NCBI GenBank assembly: GCA_034411995.1
Contig: DAOUME010000013.1
Span: 1-64,000, forward strand
Length of the DNA: 64,000 nt
Reading direction: 5' to 3'
Origin: JAUVXJ01 sp034411995
GTDB lineage: Bacteria; Chloroflexota; Anaerolineae; UBA7937; B3-Chlor
A model generated the notes under the pieces. That model worked only from the letters and a program-made list of their open reading frames with translations. It did not search any database and was not told where the DNA came from. Of the stretch, positions 8,515-17,203 are shown in pieces; within the stretch, counting starts at the first letter, position 1; each line of letters opens with the position of its first letter. The position numbers and the translations under genes were made by a program.

Positions 8515-8964
8515 GTGAAGACGCTCGTTCTGGGGCTGGGCAACTCCATCTTGACCGACGATGCCGTAGCCTTCGCCGTCGTCGAGGCGCTGAGAAGGCG
8601 CGTCCACAGAGAAGACGTGACCTTGAGCCAGGCCACTGTAGGCGGCCTGGGGCTGCTGGAACTGGTGGTCGGCTACGAAAGAGTCATCATCCTCGACGCC
8701 ATCCAGACCGGCCTGGCCGAGCCAGGCCACATCCATCGGCTCACGCCCGAGGAGTTCCGGGGGAGTCTGCGCGCCGCTTCCAGCCACGACGTCAGTTTCT
8801 CAACCGCCCTGGAGCTGGGGCGCCAGTTACGTCAGGATGTCCCCCAGGAGATCGTCATCATTGCCGTCGAGGCGGCAGACGTGGAGACCTTCGGAGAGGA
8901 ACTGACCCCTGCGGTCGCCGCCGCAGTGCCCGAAGCGGTGGAGATGGTGTTGCAGGAACTATGA
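8515..8964 (+). CDS. Hydrogenase maturation protease (M52 family)
   Basis: 149 residues. It begins LVLGLGNSILTDDAV, the GxGN...DD signature of HycI/HybD-type endopeptidases, with likely nickel-sensing ligands D16, D60 (in IILDAIQ) and a histidine in SSHDVSF. These enzymes clip the C-terminal extension of the large subunit after nickel insertion. GTG start behind GGAGAGGA. It is the last gene of the Hdr/Mvh operon. Confidence 0.9.
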   Translation: MKTLVLGLGNSILTDDAVAFAVVEALRRRVHREDVTLSQATVGGLGLLELVVGYERVIILDAIQTGLAEPGHIHRLTPEEFRGSLRAASSHDVSFSTALELGRQLRQDVPQEIVIIAVEAADVETFGEELTPAVAAAVPEAVEMVLQEL

Positions 8965-9069
8965 GCGCACCACCGAGCTGCATCGCGGAGAGACCGAAGG
9001 CCACGTAGAAGGCTCGGTTTCGCTCACCAGCCCTGATGGCGGCAGCCCTGTGCCGCGTGATCGGAAACC

Positions 9070-9098
9070 AAGAGCCACCCACCAACCGGGTGGCTCTT
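9070..9098 (+). terminator. Terminator of the Hdr/Mvh operon
   Basis: A perfect 11 bp stem, AAGAGCCACCC (9070-9080) with GGGTGGCTCTT (9088-9098), and a 7-base loop. It lies about 100 bp after the maturation protease gene. Confidence 0.85.
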
Positions 9099-9464
9099 CA
9101 CTACCCAACGGCGCCAGGACCATCGCGGCACCACATCTCCCCTCATCTGCCGCCTAGACCAGGAGTCCCCCCAACCCTACAGAGTTCCAGATGCCGTGAG
9201 CAGCTCCCCACTTAGGGTACACCGATGACGCATTCGGCGCGGTTTGGACCCCATTCGAACTGGGTTAGGACCTATTTTGGACCTTCCCAGTATACAATAG
9301 GGACGGTGTGACGGTGGTTCGCGGACTTCTCGTGCGCGGGCATCGTCGAGGCCGGTTCTCTGGTCCTGAGGTGCCTCAGCGGGAGGGCTGGGGGGCGTGC
9401 CCAGATCGCGGTGGCTTTCACAGCCTTGTGGGTTCAGTTCCCTGAAGGAGGTAGGCAGGTAGAA
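9099..9464. other. 366 bp leader region of the channel-receiver gene
   Basis: No ORF is supported. TTTGGACC occurs twice (9243-9250 and 9276-9283), and TATACAATAG at 9291-9300 offers a plausible -10 box. No convincing -35 sits at 17 bp, so the promoter may need an activator that binds the repeats. This is inference. Confidence 0.35.
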
Positions 9465-10796
9465 ATGAACATGGAGTTGCAGATAGATGCGTTTCCTCCG
9501 GCGAAGATGGCCAGCCGGATGGAGGAAGCGGGTGTGGCCAAGGCCGCGCTCAGTGCGCCGAACATGTTCGCCCTGGCTATGCTGGCCGGCGCCTTTATTG
9601 CGGTCGGAGCCGTGTTTGCCACCATCGTTTCCACCGGATTGACGACGGCGGCCGTGGGTTTTGGCATCGTCAAGCTGCTGACCGGCCTGGTCTTCTGCCT
9701 GGGCCTGATCGCTGTCGTGGTCGCCGGGGCTGAGCTGTTCACGGGGAACAACCTGATCATCATGGCCTTCGCCAGTGGGAGAATAGGTATCCGCGAGCTG
9801 CTTCGCAACTGGGTGATCGTGTACGCGGGCAACTTCGTCGGCTCTATATTGACCGCGGCGGTGATCTTCGCGACCAGGCAGTACGCCATCGCCGACGGCG
9901 CCGTGGGTGCCAACGCACTCGGCATCGCCAACGCCAAGTGCAGCCTGGACTTCGCACAGGCCCTTGCTCTGGGCGTGATGTGCAACGCCCTGGTGTGTCT
10001 GGCGGTGTGGTTGTGCTCGTCAGCTCGTTCCACCACTGACAAGATTCTGGCCATTATCTTCCCCATCACCGCCTTCGTGGCGGCGGGGTTCGAGCACAGT
10101 GTGGCCAACATGTACTTCATCCCCATCGGCTTGTTCATCAAGAGTCTCGCGGGCCCCGGCTTCTGGCAAGCCATTGGAGCCACAGCCGCCGACTATGCGA
10201 ACCTGACCTGGGGTGCGTTCTTGGTCAAGAATCTCCTCCCGGTCACCATCGGGAACGTCATTGGCGGCGCTGGTTTTGTGGGATTGGCCTACTGGTTCAT
10301 CTACTTGAGGCCGGAGAAGAAGGTCCTCGTGCAGGCTGGCGTGGCTCCTACAGTCCTGGTGGTCGACGACGATCCTGACTTCGTGGAGATCGTGACCAGA
10401 ATCCTCTCCACAGAGGGGTACGCCGTGCAGTCTGCACCCGGCGGCGGCGAGGCCCTCAGGGCCATGAGGACGCAACGACCCGACCTGGTCCTGCTGGACG
10501 TGATGATGGCCGAGCCGCTGGAGGGCGTCGCCGTCTCCCGGGAGATGGCGTCCAATCCGGAACTCAAAGACGTGCCGGTGATCATGATCTCCAGCATCGA
10601 CAGCAGCGCCAACGCCATCTTGCTGCCAGACGACGTGCACATTCCCGTCGACGCCTTCCTGGTCAAGCCGGTCAAGGCGGACTACCTGCTGAAGACCATC
10701 CGCCGCTTCGTCGGTCGACGTCGAACGGACGTCCGAGGATACACTAACCAGGGCCTGCTGGACAGCCGACAGGACATCATTTCTACCACCAACTGA
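9465..10796 (+). CDS. Formate/nitrite (FNT) channel fused to a receiver domain
   Basis: 443 residues. Residues 1-285 are a complete FNT channel. Signatures are AGAELFTGNNLI (87-98), AGFEHSVANM (207-216, with pore histidine H211) and NLLPVTIGNVIGGA (256-269), with about six membrane helices. FEHSVANM is FocA-like, so formate is the likely solute. Residues 295-425 are a CheY-like receiver: acidic pocket D301-D303, phosphoacceptor D345, S376, K401. FNT proteins normally end after the last helix, so phosphorylation-controlled gating is inferred. The start is ATG 9465 after AAGGAGGT with a longish spacer; ATG 9471 is also possible. The receiver closely matches the one at 1732. Confidence 0.9.
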   Translation: MNMELQIDAFPPAKMASRMEEAGVAKAALSAPNMFALAMLAGAFIAVGAVFATIVSTGLTTAAVGFGIVKLLTGLVFCLGLIAVVVAGAELFTGNNLIIMAFASGRIGIRELLRNWVIVYAGNFVGSILTAAVIFATRQYAIADGAVGANALGIANAKCSLDFAQALALGVMCNALVCLAVWLCSSARSTTDKILAIIFPITAFVAAGFEHSVANMYFIPIGLFIKSLAGPGFWQAIGATAADYANLTWGAFLVKNLLPVTIGNVIGGAGFVGLAYWFIYLRPEKKVLVQAGVAPTVLVVDDDPDFVEIVTRILSTEGYAVQSAPGGGEALRAMRTQRPDLVLLDVMMAEPLEGVAVSREMASNPELKDVPVIMISSIDSSANAILLPDDVHIPVDAFLVKPVKADYLLKTIRRFVGRRRTDVRGYTNQGLLDSRQDIISTTN

Positions 10797-10829
10797 TGCC
10801 CGGATCTCCAGGCGTCCTGGAAAACACAA

Positions 10830-10860
10830 AGAGAGCCACCCTGTGACGGGGTGGCTCTCT
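10830..10860. terminator. Bidirectional terminator between convergent genes
   Basis: A perfect 12 bp stem, AGAGAGCCACCC (10830-10841) with GGGTGGCTCTCT (10849-10860), loop TGTGACG. It separates the channel-receiver gene from the convergent HD-GYP gene and can serve both strands. It shares the GAGCCACCC core with the terminator at 9070. Confidence 0.85.
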
Positions 10861-10891
10861 GCGTCCTCAGAGAATCCAAAACAGCAGACAG

Positions 10892-11941
10892 CTAGGATTT
10901 CTCTGCCTCCCGGTACACCTTGAGAAAGACGTCCACCACCTTCGGATCGAACTGCTTCCCCGCTTCCTTTCTGAGATGCTCCAGGACGACACCCGCTTCC
11001 AGAGCCGGGCGGTACGGACGTGGGGAGGTCATGGCATCGAAAACGTCGGCGACGGCGATGATCCTGGCTCCCAAGGGTATCTGATCCCCAGCCAGTCCCT
11101 CAGGATACCCGCTGCCATCATAGGACTCGTGCACGTGCTTGATGTAGGCGATGATATCCCTGAGGGGGGTTATAGGCTCCAGGATGCTGGCGGCGACGAG
11201 CGGATGCGATCTTATGTGATCCCCCTCCTCTTCGGTGAGTTTGCCCGGTTTGTTGAGGATGCTCTCTTTGGTGCCCACCTTGCCGATGTCGTGGAGCAGA
11301 GCCGCCAGGCCGATGTTCTCCACCTCTTTCTCGGGCAGTGACTGCGCCTTGGCGATGGCTATGGCGTGGGCCGACACACGTCTGGAATGGCCTTCCGTGT
11401 ATTCGTCTTTCGCTTGCAGCGCGAGAACGATGCTCTCTATGGCGCTGATGAACAATCGCTGCAACTCCTCATTCTTCGCTGCCAGCTCTCTGGTTCTCTC
11501 CTCCACCTTCCTTTCCAGAGTCCTCTGGTACTCTTTCCGTTCGAGCACCAGCCGGCGGTTCTCCAGAGCCCTCTGCACACTGATCAGCACCTCTTCGAAA
11601 TGGAAGGGCTTGATCACATAGTCGTACGCCCCGGCACGCATGGCCTCCACGGCTACCTCCCTGTTGTCCACCGCAGACACCATGATCACCGCGATCTCTT
11701 CGTTATACTTCTTGATCCTCTTCAAGAGCTGTATGCCGTCCATGCCAGGCATCCTCACGTCACACAATGCGACGGCACAAGGGTCTTCTCTGATCTTGCC
11801 CAGCGCCTCGGCACCGCTCAGCGCCGTCACACAGGAGTAGCCAGCCTGAGACAGGTATCGCGCCAGGATATCACTGACGAATTTCTCGTCGTCCACCACC
11901 ATGACGGTCTTGCTGCCCAGAGCCTCTGAGTCTCCTGTCAT
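10892..11941 (-). CDS. Response regulator with HD-GYP domain (predicted c-di-GMP phosphodiesterase)
   Basis: 349 residues from ATG 11941 (MTGDSEALG). The receiver starts VMVVDDEKF, with its phosphoacceptor in ALCDVRMPGMDG. A coiled-coil linker (about 130-170, RTLERKVEERTREL) joins it to an HD-GYP domain with HDIGK, HxxxYDGSGYP and LGARIIAVADVFDAM. HD-GYP enzymes degrade c-di-GMP. A longer frame reaches 12067, but only with a TTG start inside a promoter region, so the shorter start is preferred. Confidence 0.88.
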   Translation of the reverse strand: MTGDSEALGSKTVMVVDDEKFVSDILARYLSQAGYSCVTALSGAEALGKIREDPCAVALCDVRMPGMDGIQLLKRIKKYNEEIAVIMVSAVDNREVAVEAMRAGAYDYVIKPFHFEEVLISVQRALENRRLVLERKEYQRTLERKVEERTRELAAKNEELQRLFISAIESIVLALQAKDEYTEGHSRRVSAHAIAIAKAQSLPEKEVENIGLAALLHDIGKVGTKESILNKPGKLTEEEGDHIRSHPLVAASILEPITPLRDIIAYIKHVHESYDGSGYPEGLAGDQIPLGARIIAVADVFDAMTSPRPYRPALEAGVVLEHLRKEAGKQFDPKVVDVFLKVYREAEKS

Positions 11942-12020
11942 GATCCACGTCCCGCAGCGTTTGACGGCACCAATCTCAGGGCAATGGTAGCCGAGTCGCC
12001 ATTCGTTGTCAATGCCACAG

Positions 12021-12049
12021 TTGACTATCTGTGCTCGCGAGAGTAGAAT
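12021..12049 (+). promoter_or_regulatory. Sigma70-type promoter for the DUF4446 gene
   Basis: TTGACT (12021-12026), a 17-base spacer and TAGAAT (12044-12049) give an almost ideal promoter. It starts transcription about 40 bp before the GTG at 12096. Confidence 0.8.
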
Positions 12050-12095
12050 ACGCGGGCTTGTCCCCAAAACAGGGACGACTGGGAGGTGAGAGTAA

Positions 12096-12617
12096 GTGGG
12101 ACCTTTGATCGCGAGGTTCGAGGCCTACGGCGCCTACTTGTGGCTGTTCGTGCTCATGCTGATGCTCCTCGTAGTCGTCTGGCTCGCCGTGCAGCATCGA
12201 CGACTGGGCCACATGCGCCGTACCTACGCCGCGCTGCTCACCGGCGCCGATGGTCAGGACGTGGGGGCACTGCTCGGCATGTACGTGGAACAGATGCAAC
12301 TGGCCGCCTCCAAGGCTGAGCAGTTGAGCAAGAGTTCGGACCGTATGAAGATCGAGATCGAGAGGAGTATGCAGCGACTGGGGTTGGTGCGGTTCAACGC
12401 CTTTGAAGGCCTGGGCGGCGACCAAAGCTTCGCCATCGCTCTGCTGGATGGGGCGGGCGATGGTTTCGTCCTCAGCTCCCTCCAGGGGCGTGACGACAGT
12501 CGACTCTACGCCAAGCCCGTCAGCAAGTTTGATTCCGCCTACACCCTGTCCGTAGAGGAGAAGCAGGCCATCGCACAAGCCTACGAGGGCGACGTTGACA
12601 AACCGTCGCAACTGTAG
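12096..12617 (+). CDS. DUF4446 family membrane protein
   Basis: 173 residues. A short N-terminal segment is followed by one strong transmembrane helix (about 12-32, LWLFVLMLMLLVVVWLAV). The remainder is cytoplasmic, ending in a compact domain (RLGLVRFNAFEGLGGDQSFAIALLDG) typical of DUF4446. The family is common in Firmicutes and Chloroflexota near chromosome-partition or envelope genes; its function is unknown. GTG start behind GGGAGGTGA. Confidence 0.8.
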   Translation: MGPLIARFEAYGAYLWLFVLMLMLLVVVWLAVQHRRLGHMRRTYAALLTGADGQDVGALLGMYVEQMQLAASKAEQLSKSSDRMKIEIERSMQRLGLVRFNAFEGLGGDQSFAIALLDGAGDGFVLSSLQGRDDSRLYAKPVSKFDSAYTLSVEEKQAIAQAYEGDVDKPSQL

Positions 12618-12623
12618 TATAGT
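12595..12623 (+). promoter_or_regulatory. Consensus sigma70 promoter for the M23 peptidase
   Basis: TTGACA (12595-12600), a 17-base spacer and TATAGT (12618-12623). The -35 box lies inside the 3' end of the DUF4446 gene. One of the closest matches to consensus in the window. Confidence 0.85.
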
Positions 12624-12735
12624 CCTCGTAACTCTCGTCGCCTCCGAAACGCTCTCCGAGGGGGCGGGCAGGCCGGCCAGAGAAGCGCGTTGCCGCTGAT
12701 GTGGCCGAGAAGCGGATTCAAGGAGTAAGCCCGCA

Positions 12736-13755
12736 GTGACACGGAAGAGAGAGACGCGATCAGTCACGCTCATGATCGTGCCTCATTCCGAGCGCGCCCC
12801 TGTCGCTTTCAAAGTTCCCCTGTGGGTTGTACCGACGTCCGTGGCCGTGGTGCTGCTGGTGTTGGTGAGCCTCTTCTACCTGGCCCTCAGTAACCACAGC
12901 CTCAGCGCCCAGTTGAGCGACCTGAACGAGCAGCAAGGCGTCCACGAGGCACGAGAGCGGGAGATGCGGCTGACCATTCTCGCCCAGCAGGAGGAGGTCA
13001 TAGGCCTCTCAGAGTCGGTCGAGCGGTTCAGAGCAGGCATGCTGGAAGTGGAGAACCTCTCGCGCCAGATTCGCGAGTTGATAGGTCTGGAGCAGGTCGG
13101 CGTCACCTCGACGGTCACGGCCGCTCCCACGACGCTCAGCGTCCAGGGCGGACAGGGCGGCTCTGAAGCCGGTGATTACGGCATGTCTCTGGCCTCCGAA
13201 GCGAGCTCCGAATTGGGGGACCTGGAATTACAACTACCTGAGAATACAGAGGAACTGAGCCGCGTGTTGGGCGCACTGACCGCGAGAGTGGAGAGAATCG
13301 CACCCGAGAAACGCGGTGACCCCAGCGAACTGGAGCGCCAGTTGCGGCTCATCGCCGCGGCCCCACAAAGATGGCCTGTGGAGGGACCCATCACTTCAGG
13401 GTTTGGCTATCGGGTTCTGCCCTCGACCGGCCGATTGGAGTTTCACCAGGGGGTGGACATCGGTGTATGGTACGGCACTCCCATCCGCGCCACTAAGGCG
13501 GGAAAGGTCGTCTCCGCTGGATGGCAGCCTGGACTGGGTTGGACCGTCGTCATCGAGCACGAGATGGGCTTCACCACCATCTACGGTCACAACTCCTGGT
13601 ACTTCGTCGATCCAGGCGACATAGTTCAGGAAGGACAGCAGATAGCGCTGTCGGGCAACTCGGGGAGGAGCACCGGCCCACATCTGCACTACGAGATGCA
13701 TCTCAACGGCGTTCCGGTGGATCCCATGATCTACCTGACCCTGGATCAGGAGTGA
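12736..13755 (+). CDS. M23 (LytM) family peptidoglycan endopeptidase with coiled coil
   Basis: 339 residues. A short cytoplasmic N-terminus, one membrane helix (about 30-54), a coiled-coil region (55-125), a low-complexity linker and a C-terminal M23 domain. The metal motifs are intact: HQGVDIG (HxxxD) and HLHYE. The architecture resembles envelope-anchored cell-wall hydrolases or their regulators. GTG start behind AAGGAG. The bactofilin gene follows by 56 bp, an arrangement seen in many bacteria where the peptidase and bactofilin shape the cell wall together. Confidence 0.9.
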   Translation: MTRKRETRSVTLMIVPHSERAPVAFKVPLWVVPTSVAVVLLVLVSLFYLALSNHSLSAQLSDLNEQQGVHEAREREMRLTILAQQEEVIGLSESVERFRAGMLEVENLSRQIRELIGLEQVGVTSTVTAAPTTLSVQGGQGGSEAGDYGMSLASEASSELGDLELQLPENTEELSRVLGALTARVERIAPEKRGDPSELERQLRLIAAAPQRWPVEGPITSGFGYRVLPSTGRLEFHQGVDIGVWYGTPIRATKAGKVVSAGWQPGLGWTVVIEHEMGFTTIYGHNSWYFVDPGDIVQEGQQIALSGNSGRSTGPHLHYEMHLNGVPVDPMIYLTLDQE

Positions 13756-13811
13756 GGACCTGCTTTCGTGGTCCGCTTTTTGGCGGACTGGTGGCTAAGG
13801 AGGGTTGAGTC

Positions 13812-14249
13812 TTGGCTGATGTGATAGACAGTCCTGTCAGCGACAGGATCGAAAACGTTATCGGGCCTACCGCCACCTTCGTTGGAGAACTCAAGTGCGA
13901 TGGAGGTGTACGCATCGATGGGGTCTTCCAGGGCAGCGTGGAGACCATGGGTAACATCATCATCGGAGAGAGCGCCAAGGTCGTGGCCGACATGGTGGGC
14001 CGCAACATCTCCGTGTCGGGAGCCGTGAAAGGGAACGTCACCGCCTCCGGCCGGCTGGAGATACTGTCTACCGGCCTGCTCTGGGGTGACATCCGGGTGG
14101 CCTCGTTCCTCATCGACGAGGGAGGTATGTTCAGCGGCAGGAGTGAAATGCCGGTGGAGTTCGAACCCCTGCTCACCTCAGGCGAGGAGGAGCCCAGGAA
14201 GCTCACAGAACCAGACGAGAAGACAGTGGAGGACGTCGCAGGAGACTGA
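13812..14249 (+). CDS. Bactofilin (polymer-forming cytoskeletal protein)
   Basis: 145 residues with the bactofilin beta-helix core: IGPTATFVGELKCDGGVRIDG, then repeats such as GSVETMGNIIIG, VVADMVGRNISVSG and VKGNVTASGRLEI. Bactofilins self-assemble into membrane-associated filaments. TTG start with AAGGAGG seven bases upstream. Probably co-transcribed with the M23 peptidase and ended by the strong terminator just downstream. Confidence 0.92.
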   Translation: MADVIDSPVSDRIENVIGPTATFVGELKCDGGVRIDGVFQGSVETMGNIIIGESAKVVADMVGRNISVSGAVKGNVTASGRLEILSTGLLWGDIRVASFLIDEGGMFSGRSEMPVEFEPLLTSGEEEPRKLTEPDEKTVEDVAGD

Positions 14250-14268
14250 CGGAAGCCTCGCGAAAATG

Positions 14269-14299
14269 ACGGGCCAGCTCCGACGAGCTGGCCCGTTTT
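14269..14299. terminator. Strong intrinsic terminator
   Basis: A perfect 12 bp stem, ACGGGCCAGCTC (14269-14280) with GAGCTGGCCCGT (14285-14296), loop CGAC, then TTTTC. It ends the bactofilin transcript and lies just before the convergent Crp-family gene. Confidence 0.95.
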
Positions 14300-14314
14300 C
14301 TTAGGGCAAGCCCC

Positions 14315-14992
14315 CTACTCGTTGGCGATGCGTTGCAGGCCTTCGGGGTCCCGGATCTCTATGCGCTTGCGCCCCGTGTTCAGCAGGCCCTCGGTCCTGA
14401 ACTTGGTCAGCGTCTGGGTGGCGGTCTCCCGGTGGGTGCCGACATCGTCCGCCAGGTTCTGGTGGGTCAATCCGCGGATGGTGGTGCCCTGCTCCTTCAT
14501 CAGTCGGAGCAGGAGCGAAGCCAGTCTACCGGCCACTGTCTTGAAGGCGATGTCCTCGAGCCGCGTCTCTACCTCCAGCAGGCGCCGTCCCAGCACATCC
14601 AGAATCCTCAAGGCGACCACAGGCTTATCCAGGAGCAGCCGTTCCAGGTCATCGCGATCCATCTTGCACACGGAGCACGCCTCGACCGCTTCCGCGAAGC
14701 TGTCGTACATGCCCTGGCCGATCAAGCTCATCTCGCCGAAGATGGTCCCCGGCCCCAACGTGCTGGTGATCAGCTTCCTGCCGTCGGGGGAGATGCGGTA
14801 CAACTGCACCTTGCCGTCCTTCAGGATGAACAAGGCCTCCCCGGTGTCCTCCGGGGCGTAGAAGATCTTGCCCGAGGCACAGGGCATGGTAGTGATCGAG
14901 CTCTCCAGGGCGGCCAGCTCTTCGTCGGTCAGGTCCATGAAGATGTCTACGGTCTTGAGATATCCCACCTTCGTGCGCACATCCATCGCCAT
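14315..14992 (-). CDS. Crp/Fnr family transcriptional regulator
   Basis: 225 residues from ATG 14992 (GGAG nine bases upstream). A cyclic-nucleotide-binding fold (GKIFYAPEDTGEALFILKDGKVQLY ... GTIFGEMSLIGQ) is joined to a winged helix (LADDVGTHRETATQTLTKF). The N-terminal cysteine cluster of Fnr is missing, so direct oxygen sensing through an FeS cluster is unlikely. Effector unknown. The HTH recognition helix keeps the GTxRET pattern of this family. Confidence 0.88.
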   Translation of the reverse strand: MAMDVRTKVGYLKTVDIFMDLTDEELAALESSITTMPCASGKIFYAPEDTGEALFILKDGKVQLYRISPDGRKLITSTLGPGTIFGEMSLIGQGMYDSFAEAVEACSVCKMDRDDLERLLLDKPVVALRILDVLGRRLLEVETRLEDIAFKTVAGRLASLLLRLMKEQGTTIRGLTHQNLADDVGTHRETATQTLTKFRTEGLLNTGRKRIEIRDPEGLQRIANE

Positions 14993-15045
14993 ATTTTCCA
15001 CTCCATGCCTGTGATCGAACCAAGACATCACGGGAGCGTCGCGAC

Positions 15046-15074
15046 ATTATACTTTGGAGCGCCCCAGCAGTCAA
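15046..15074 (-). promoter_or_regulatory. Consensus promoter of the Crp-family regulator
   Basis: On the minus strand: TTGACT (15074-15069), 17-base spacer, TATAAT (15051-15046). It lies about 55 bp before the start codon. Confidence 0.85.
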
Positions 15075-15246
15075 CGCATCGTCACAAGTAGGGGCGACCC
15101 GGCGAGGCAGGGTCCATGAGGGAGAGACACGACAACGAACGCCCGATCCTCAGGAGGTTGTGGTGCTGCCGGACCTGCAAGACGCGCAGGGATTGGCGAT
15201 ACCGTCCACCGTTCAGCTACGGAGCCTTGGTCTGGTCCGCGCCGTC

Positions 15247-15768
15247 CTATGGCTGCGGTTCGGGCTCACCGCCCCCACCGTCAACCCCCACCACCTGGCT
15301 TCGTCGCTCCGTCATTACCGTGGTCTTCCATCGACCATCCAACTGGCCGATGCGCTCTCTGAAGCCGACGATGTGGAATCCACACCGCTCTTGCACGCGT
15401 AGACTGGCCTCGTTCTCTTCGAAGACCACGCTCTGGAGCGTCCAGAAGCCGCCCTCTTCCGAGACCTCCACCAGCGCCTCGAGCAAGGCCGAGCCCACGC
15501 CCTGGCCCCGGGCAGCCCGTCTCACGTAGACACTGACCTCTGCCACGCCACGGTAGCAAGCTCGTCTAGACACCGCGCTCAGGGCTCCCCAGCCCAGGAG
15601 AGCGCCGTTGCTCTCCGCAACGAGGCGGCACTCCTCGAGGTGGCTCGCGTCCCACTCCTCCCAGGCGGGGCAGACGGTCTCGAACGTGGCCAGGCGGTCC
15701 TCGATTCCTTCCGCGTAGATGGCGAGAACCGCCTCGGCATCATCTTCGTGCATGGGCCTGATCTTCAT
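15247..15768 (-). CDS. GNAT acetyltransferase, phosphinothricin-acetyltransferase-like
   Basis: 173 residues. IRPMHEDDAEAVLAIYAEGIEDRLATFET at the N-terminus and the acetyl-CoA loop RGQGVGSALLEAL match the PAT/bar-like branch of the GNAT fold, which acetylates small amines or amino-acid analogues. The C-terminus is a Gly/Glu/Pro-rich tail (GVDGGGGEPEPQP) without known role. The true substrate cannot be told from the sequence. Confidence 0.8.
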   Translation of the reverse strand: MKIRPMHEDDAEAVLAIYAEGIEDRLATFETVCPAWEEWDASHLEECRLVAESNGALLGWGALSAVSRRACYRGVAEVSVYVRRAARGQGVGSALLEALVEVSEEGGFWTLQSVVFEENEASLRVQERCGFHIVGFRERIGQLDGRWKTTVMTERRSQVVGVDGGGGEPEPQP

Positions 15769-15825
15769 CTTCGAACTCCCTCAGGGCCAGCGACTTGTCA
15801 GCCAGCCACGAGTCCTCCGCTACTC

Positions 15826-17034
15826 TCATCCTTCAAGCCCATCAATGAATGCCTTGGCCTCCATATAGACGTAGACAGGGTATATTTCGTTCACGAATCG
15901 ATAACAGCCCCTTCCCATTTCCGTGTCCGGCTCAATCACACCGATCTCTTTCAGCCGTCGAAGGAAATTGTCAAAGACCCTTTTCTCTGGGTCTGACAAG
16001 TACTCTGCCACCTCCTTCCTTGTGAAGCTCCGATCCAGAGGCGCTCCCTGGAGGCCCAGTTTCCTGAGGATTGAACGATAGCTCTTGCTCCGGATTGCGC
16101 GGTACACCTGCGGGTCCAGATACTTCCGCCCGATGTTCTGGGCAGCGGTTATCACACCCACGTATGCATCGTCCTTGGCAATGCGACTATCCCCATCTGC
16201 CCAGAAGGTCGCATCCCCGATTTCGTGCATGATCACAGGAATCCCACTGGAATAGCGCACCATCACTTCAAGAGCATCAGAGTCAACCTTGATCTCAGCT
16301 TTGTCAAACGCCCTCCCAAAAAAGTCCGATACCTCGTCACTGCTCAGTTTCTCCAACTCGACAATCCTGGATATTCTTGTCAACGACGGTTGAAGCACGG
16401 CCAGACTGTCGACTATCCCTGACAGGCCAATGAGCATTATTATGACTGGGTAATGCCCAAAGTGCGTTGCGATATGGTCAACCAGACTCTTGTACCAATT
16501 GGCGAATTCAGCTTGTGTAGCGAGTGTGTCGAGGTCATCAAGGATGACGATGATTCCCTTCTTGTCATCTTTTAGTGAGTTCGCAAGCGCGGCCAGGGAC
16601 TGAGGGAAGTTGCGAACAAGCTGATCGAGGTCGTCCTTGGGCGGCGCAAAGCCAACTGAGACCCCAAAGAGGCCGACTTCCTTGATGAAATCACCGAAGA
16701 AGTCGCGGAGCTTTGAGAACCATTGCTCACCCTGAGCCGTCTTCAAGAGTTGCTCATAGATTCTTCTGACGAGTTCAGGCAGCGATGACACCCCGCCGAG
16801 GAAGACGTGAACCCCCAGTGTCCGCTTCTCCTTCTCGGCGATATGTCTCGCGAATGAGGCGATAGACGTCTTTCCAGCACCCCGATCGCCCACCACGAAT
16901 ATGTTCTCCTGGCGGCCCAGGACTGATTGGTCAACCGAGCCCAGTAGTTCCATTATCTGCGGCGCCCGACCTACAAAGAGCTCAACGGATACCGGGCTAC
17001 CAGGAGTGAAAGGGCTGGCTCCTTTCTCTGCCAC
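15826..17034 (-). CDS. P-loop ATPase, ORC/AAA_16-like
   Basis: 402 residues with Walker A GDRGAGKTS (about 49-57), Walker B IVILDDLD (about 165) and a C-terminal winged-helix-like region (RKEVAEYLSDPEKRVFDNFLRRLKEIG). The layout resembles AAA_16/Orc-like ATPases found in mobile and defence loci. GTG start behind GGAGGT. It lies 169 bp downstream of, and in the same direction as, the AbiJ-like gene. Both look lower in GC than their flanks, which suggests transfer together. Function inferred only. Confidence 0.75.
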   Translation of the reverse strand: MAEKGASPFTPGSPVSVELFVGRAPQIMELLGSVDQSVLGRQENIFVVGDRGAGKTSIASFARHIAEKEKRTLGVHVFLGGVSSLPELVRRIYEQLLKTAQGEQWFSKLRDFFGDFIKEVGLFGVSVGFAPPKDDLDQLVRNFPQSLAALANSLKDDKKGIIVILDDLDTLATQAEFANWYKSLVDHIATHFGHYPVIIMLIGLSGIVDSLAVLQPSLTRISRIVELEKLSSDEVSDFFGRAFDKAEIKVDSDALEVMVRYSSGIPVIMHEIGDATFWADGDSRIAKDDAYVGVITAAQNIGRKYLDPQVYRAIRSKSYRSILRKLGLQGAPLDRSFTRKEVAEYLSDPEKRVFDNFLRRLKEIGVIEPDTEMGRGCYRFVNEIYPVYVYMEAKAFIDGLEG

Positions 17035-17203
17035 TAGCTGTTACCTCCGTGTAAGAGTTTCGATGTGGATTGCCCTCCCCAGCTGATGGGCGGCTTCACC
17101 CACCTTGCGAGTGCGTGCACGCCACCCTCGGTCACCAGTCGGTGACAAGGACAGCAAGACTGCCGGTTTCCACCCGCTCAGCGCATCCAGGTGCATCTAC
17201 CGC

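Noticed and set aside
14315..14992. Crp-family regulator as an oxygen-sensing Fnr
   Set aside because: The N-terminal cysteine set needed for an Fnr 4Fe-4S cluster is missing.
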